This document shows, in pieces, positions 62,823 through 64,000 of a DNA stretch of 64,000 nt. The stretch spans positions 3,844,001-3,908,000 of the forward strand of contig NZ_CP042425.1 of assembly GCF_008254045.1 (NCBI RefSeq). Reading direction: 5' to 3'. The first letter of the stretch is position 1, and each line of letters begins with the position of its first letter. The notes under the pieces were generated by a model. The model was not told the DNA's origin. It ran no database searches and saw nothing but the letters and a program-made list of their open reading frames with translations. The position numbers were made by a program, and so were the translations under genes. Origin of the DNA: Limnoglobus roseus. GTDB taxonomy: Bacteria; Planctomycetota; Planctomycetia; Gemmatales; Gemmataceae.

Positions 62823-63854
62823 TTAAATGCCCTCATTATCCGGTCCCACAATAGCGGACACTTCCAGTAGCAATTTTATCGCTTGCTCCACGACGGGCTT
62901 TGTGAGTTTAGCGACCACCTCGCCGGATATATCGAGAAGCTTGCCCGATTCTGCGTTCGGGAAGGCGGAACTCAACTCAGCACAATGCCCGTGTGCCATC
63001 ATAAACTTCGGGTCGGCTTTACCAGCTTTGTGAGTGATAGCGTGTCGCGTTTCGGCAAGTGCCTTCACGGAAGGGTGGAGTATGGCTTCCCTCACACCCG
63101 AGTGGCTCTCGCAGAACGCTCTAACGTAAGCTTCTCGCATTCCGTCTAAAGTCTGGAAATTATACTTCTCACTGAGGATTGTGCCCATACTGCGAGACAG
63201 GTTGTATCCGTGGAGTCGTAAGTAATCCACCCGCAAAAGCCGTTCTTCGTTCGGCCCCCTAGGATTTCGCGTCGCAGTAGCCGGCAACGGTTCCCGATCT
63301 CTCGGCATTGCCTTCGGATTCTTGCCGGCCAGGTCTGCTAGTTCGGCCGGGTGAGAGTTGAGGGCTTCGACCCAAAGGTCGCTGGCAAGAATCTCGAAAG
63401 CTGTCCATATACCTGCCACTGCGCCCGCCTTTATCGCACGAAAACCGTCCGAGCAGTTAAGCGAGTCATTAGACGGCAATGACTCCAATAGGTTTAAAAA
63501 TCCAATGTCCAGATCGAATGCTTCTTCAGCGTCTTTGGTAGTGGCCGGCGCATTCGCACGCGCTTCAAATCGGGTATTGATCTTACCCACGAATTCCTGC
63601 CACTTCGGGTCACTCGGCCCATGCGGTTTTCGGGCATCATCGCCCCAGACTTCATGGGCAGCGTCCGCACTGTACTGAGCCGAGTGTCGAGTAATAGTTC
63701 GAATTATGTGGGGGAGTGTAGCAGCCATTCGAATTCGCCGCAGATTCGCGTCGAATGATTCACCGATGGCTCGAATTCCCTCGTGGGGTAAGTTCTCCCA
63801 CGGGATCGGCCGGTAAGCGGTAGCAAAAAACAGGTCTTGGTAGTCGGTTGTCAC
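62823..63854 (-). CDS. Uncharacterised helical protein, possibly HEPN-like
   Basis: The protein has 343 residues and starts at ATG 63854. It is predicted to be mostly helical. The central part (GFRAIKAGAVAGIWTAFEIL, SDLWVEALNSHPAELADLAG) and the later segment (LAETRHAITHKAGKAD, with R-x4-H) resemble HEPN/RiboL-PSP-type domains, in which an R-x4-6-H motif forms an RNase site. There is no signal peptide. Codon use and GC content (many AT-rich codons) differ from the host genes of this window, suggesting recent transfer. It is followed by the zinc-finger protein gene. The HEPN idea rests on motif shape only. Confidence 0.6.
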   Translation of the reverse strand: MTTDYQDLFFATAYRPIPWENLPHEGIRAIGESFDANLRRIRMAATLPHIIRTITRHSAQYSADAAHEVWGDDARKPHGPSDPKWQEFVGKINTRFEARANAPATTKDAEEAFDLDIGFLNLLESLPSNDSLNCSDGFRAIKAGAVAGIWTAFEILASDLWVEALNSHPAELADLAGKNPKAMPRDREPLPATATRNPRGPNEERLLRVDYLRLHGYNLSRSMGTILSEKYNFQTLDGMREAYVRAFCESHSGVREAILHPSVKALAETRHAITHKAGKADPKFMMAHGHCAELSSAFPNAESGKLLDISGEVVAKLTKPVVEQAIKLLLEVSAIVGPDNEGI

Positions 63855-64000
63855 CTTGGTCTCCAGTTTATCGTGGCGTGGAGCTGGGTTGACGTTTGCT
63901 TTCTCGTCACTCGTTATATTGGCCGATAAGGGGTCATGCCCTACTGACGGTCTAGCATTGCGCCGCCATCGAGTACAATCACCACATGAGCAAGCCGCAT
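63855..64000. other. Intergenic end of the window
   Basis: These 146 bp precede the leftward 343-residue gene and should contain its promoter. A possible ATG for a rightward gene lies at 63986 (reading MSKPH) but only five codons fall inside the window. Confidence 0.35.

Noticed and set aside
63986..64000. Start of a rightward gene (MSKPH)
   Set aside because: Five codons only, with no clear ribosome binding site; cannot be judged from this window.
1..64000. CRISPR arrays, tRNA or rRNA genes
   Set aside because: No regularly spaced repeats, no tRNA cloverleaf-type segments and no rRNA-like stretches were noticed on reading. A covariance-model scan could not be run.

Overview
The window is about 64 kb of GC-rich DNA from a planctomycete, most likely a member of the Gemmataceae. 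This rests on recognised families, not on a search: a DUF1559 pilin-like protein, a PVC-type CxxCH haem-binding protein with HEAT-like repeats, a DUF1549 (PSD1-type) cytochrome, a type I sulfatase, an ECF sigma factor next to a Ser/Thr kinase with TPRs, a bacterial alpha-2-macroglobulin, and a passenger-gene family I recall as multicopy in Gemmata. I saw no tRNA, rRNA or CRISPR array.

Layout. 1-11.2 kb is stacked insertion sequences: a broken ISL3, two tandem IS4 copies (one intact, one dead), a truncated IS3, a broken IS5-type element, two identical IS110 copies in inverted orientation around an IS701, and an IS5-type element with a frameshift site. 11.6-18.4 kb holds a PVC haem protein and a 5'-truncated LamG/SGNH esterase. 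18.6-26.1 kb is a graveyard: a third IS5-type element, a decayed IS66, and fragments of an integrase, a kinase, a helicase and an IS630, with one intact secreted protein. 26.2-34.8 kb is mostly intact host genes: two secreted hydrolases, an ABC-F ATPase, an NmrA-like reductase, a cupin, and an ECF sigma/kinase pair. 35.2-42.2 kb is an alpha-2-macroglobulin gene split by a 2.0-kb ISAs1 element that carries a passenger gene, followed by IS21 and IS66 remnants.

42.3-58.2 kb is the best-preserved part. It has a DUF1559 protein with a lipoprotein, an extraordinary Met/Cys-rich protein, and a tightly overlapping ssuADCB sulfonate-use operon followed by two Rrf2 regulators. Next come a carboxylesterase, a sulfatase, a CMD protein, a mycofactocin-type SDR, cystathionine beta-synthase and a cystathionine gamma-lyase-type enzyme. 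Together these suggest a locus for scavenging organic sulfur and making cysteine. 58.6-64 kb is rearranged again: a truncated DUF1549 gene fused tail-to-tail with a decayed egtB-egtD (ergothioneine) operon, an IS1595, and a pair of uncharacterised genes with a zinc-finger-like and a HEPN-like protein.

Two rearrangements can be read directly. The alpha-2-macroglobulin frame is restored exactly when the ISAs1 element and one copy of its 10-bp target duplication are removed. The two halves of one IS66 TnpB, at 23.04 kb (minus) and 42.17 kb (plus), abut without gap or overlap, as a single ~19-kb inversion would produce. The most interesting non-coding signal is the 256-bp 3' region of the IS110 copies: it contains a hairpin whose loop repeats the element's left end, as expected for a guide (bridge/seek) RNA.
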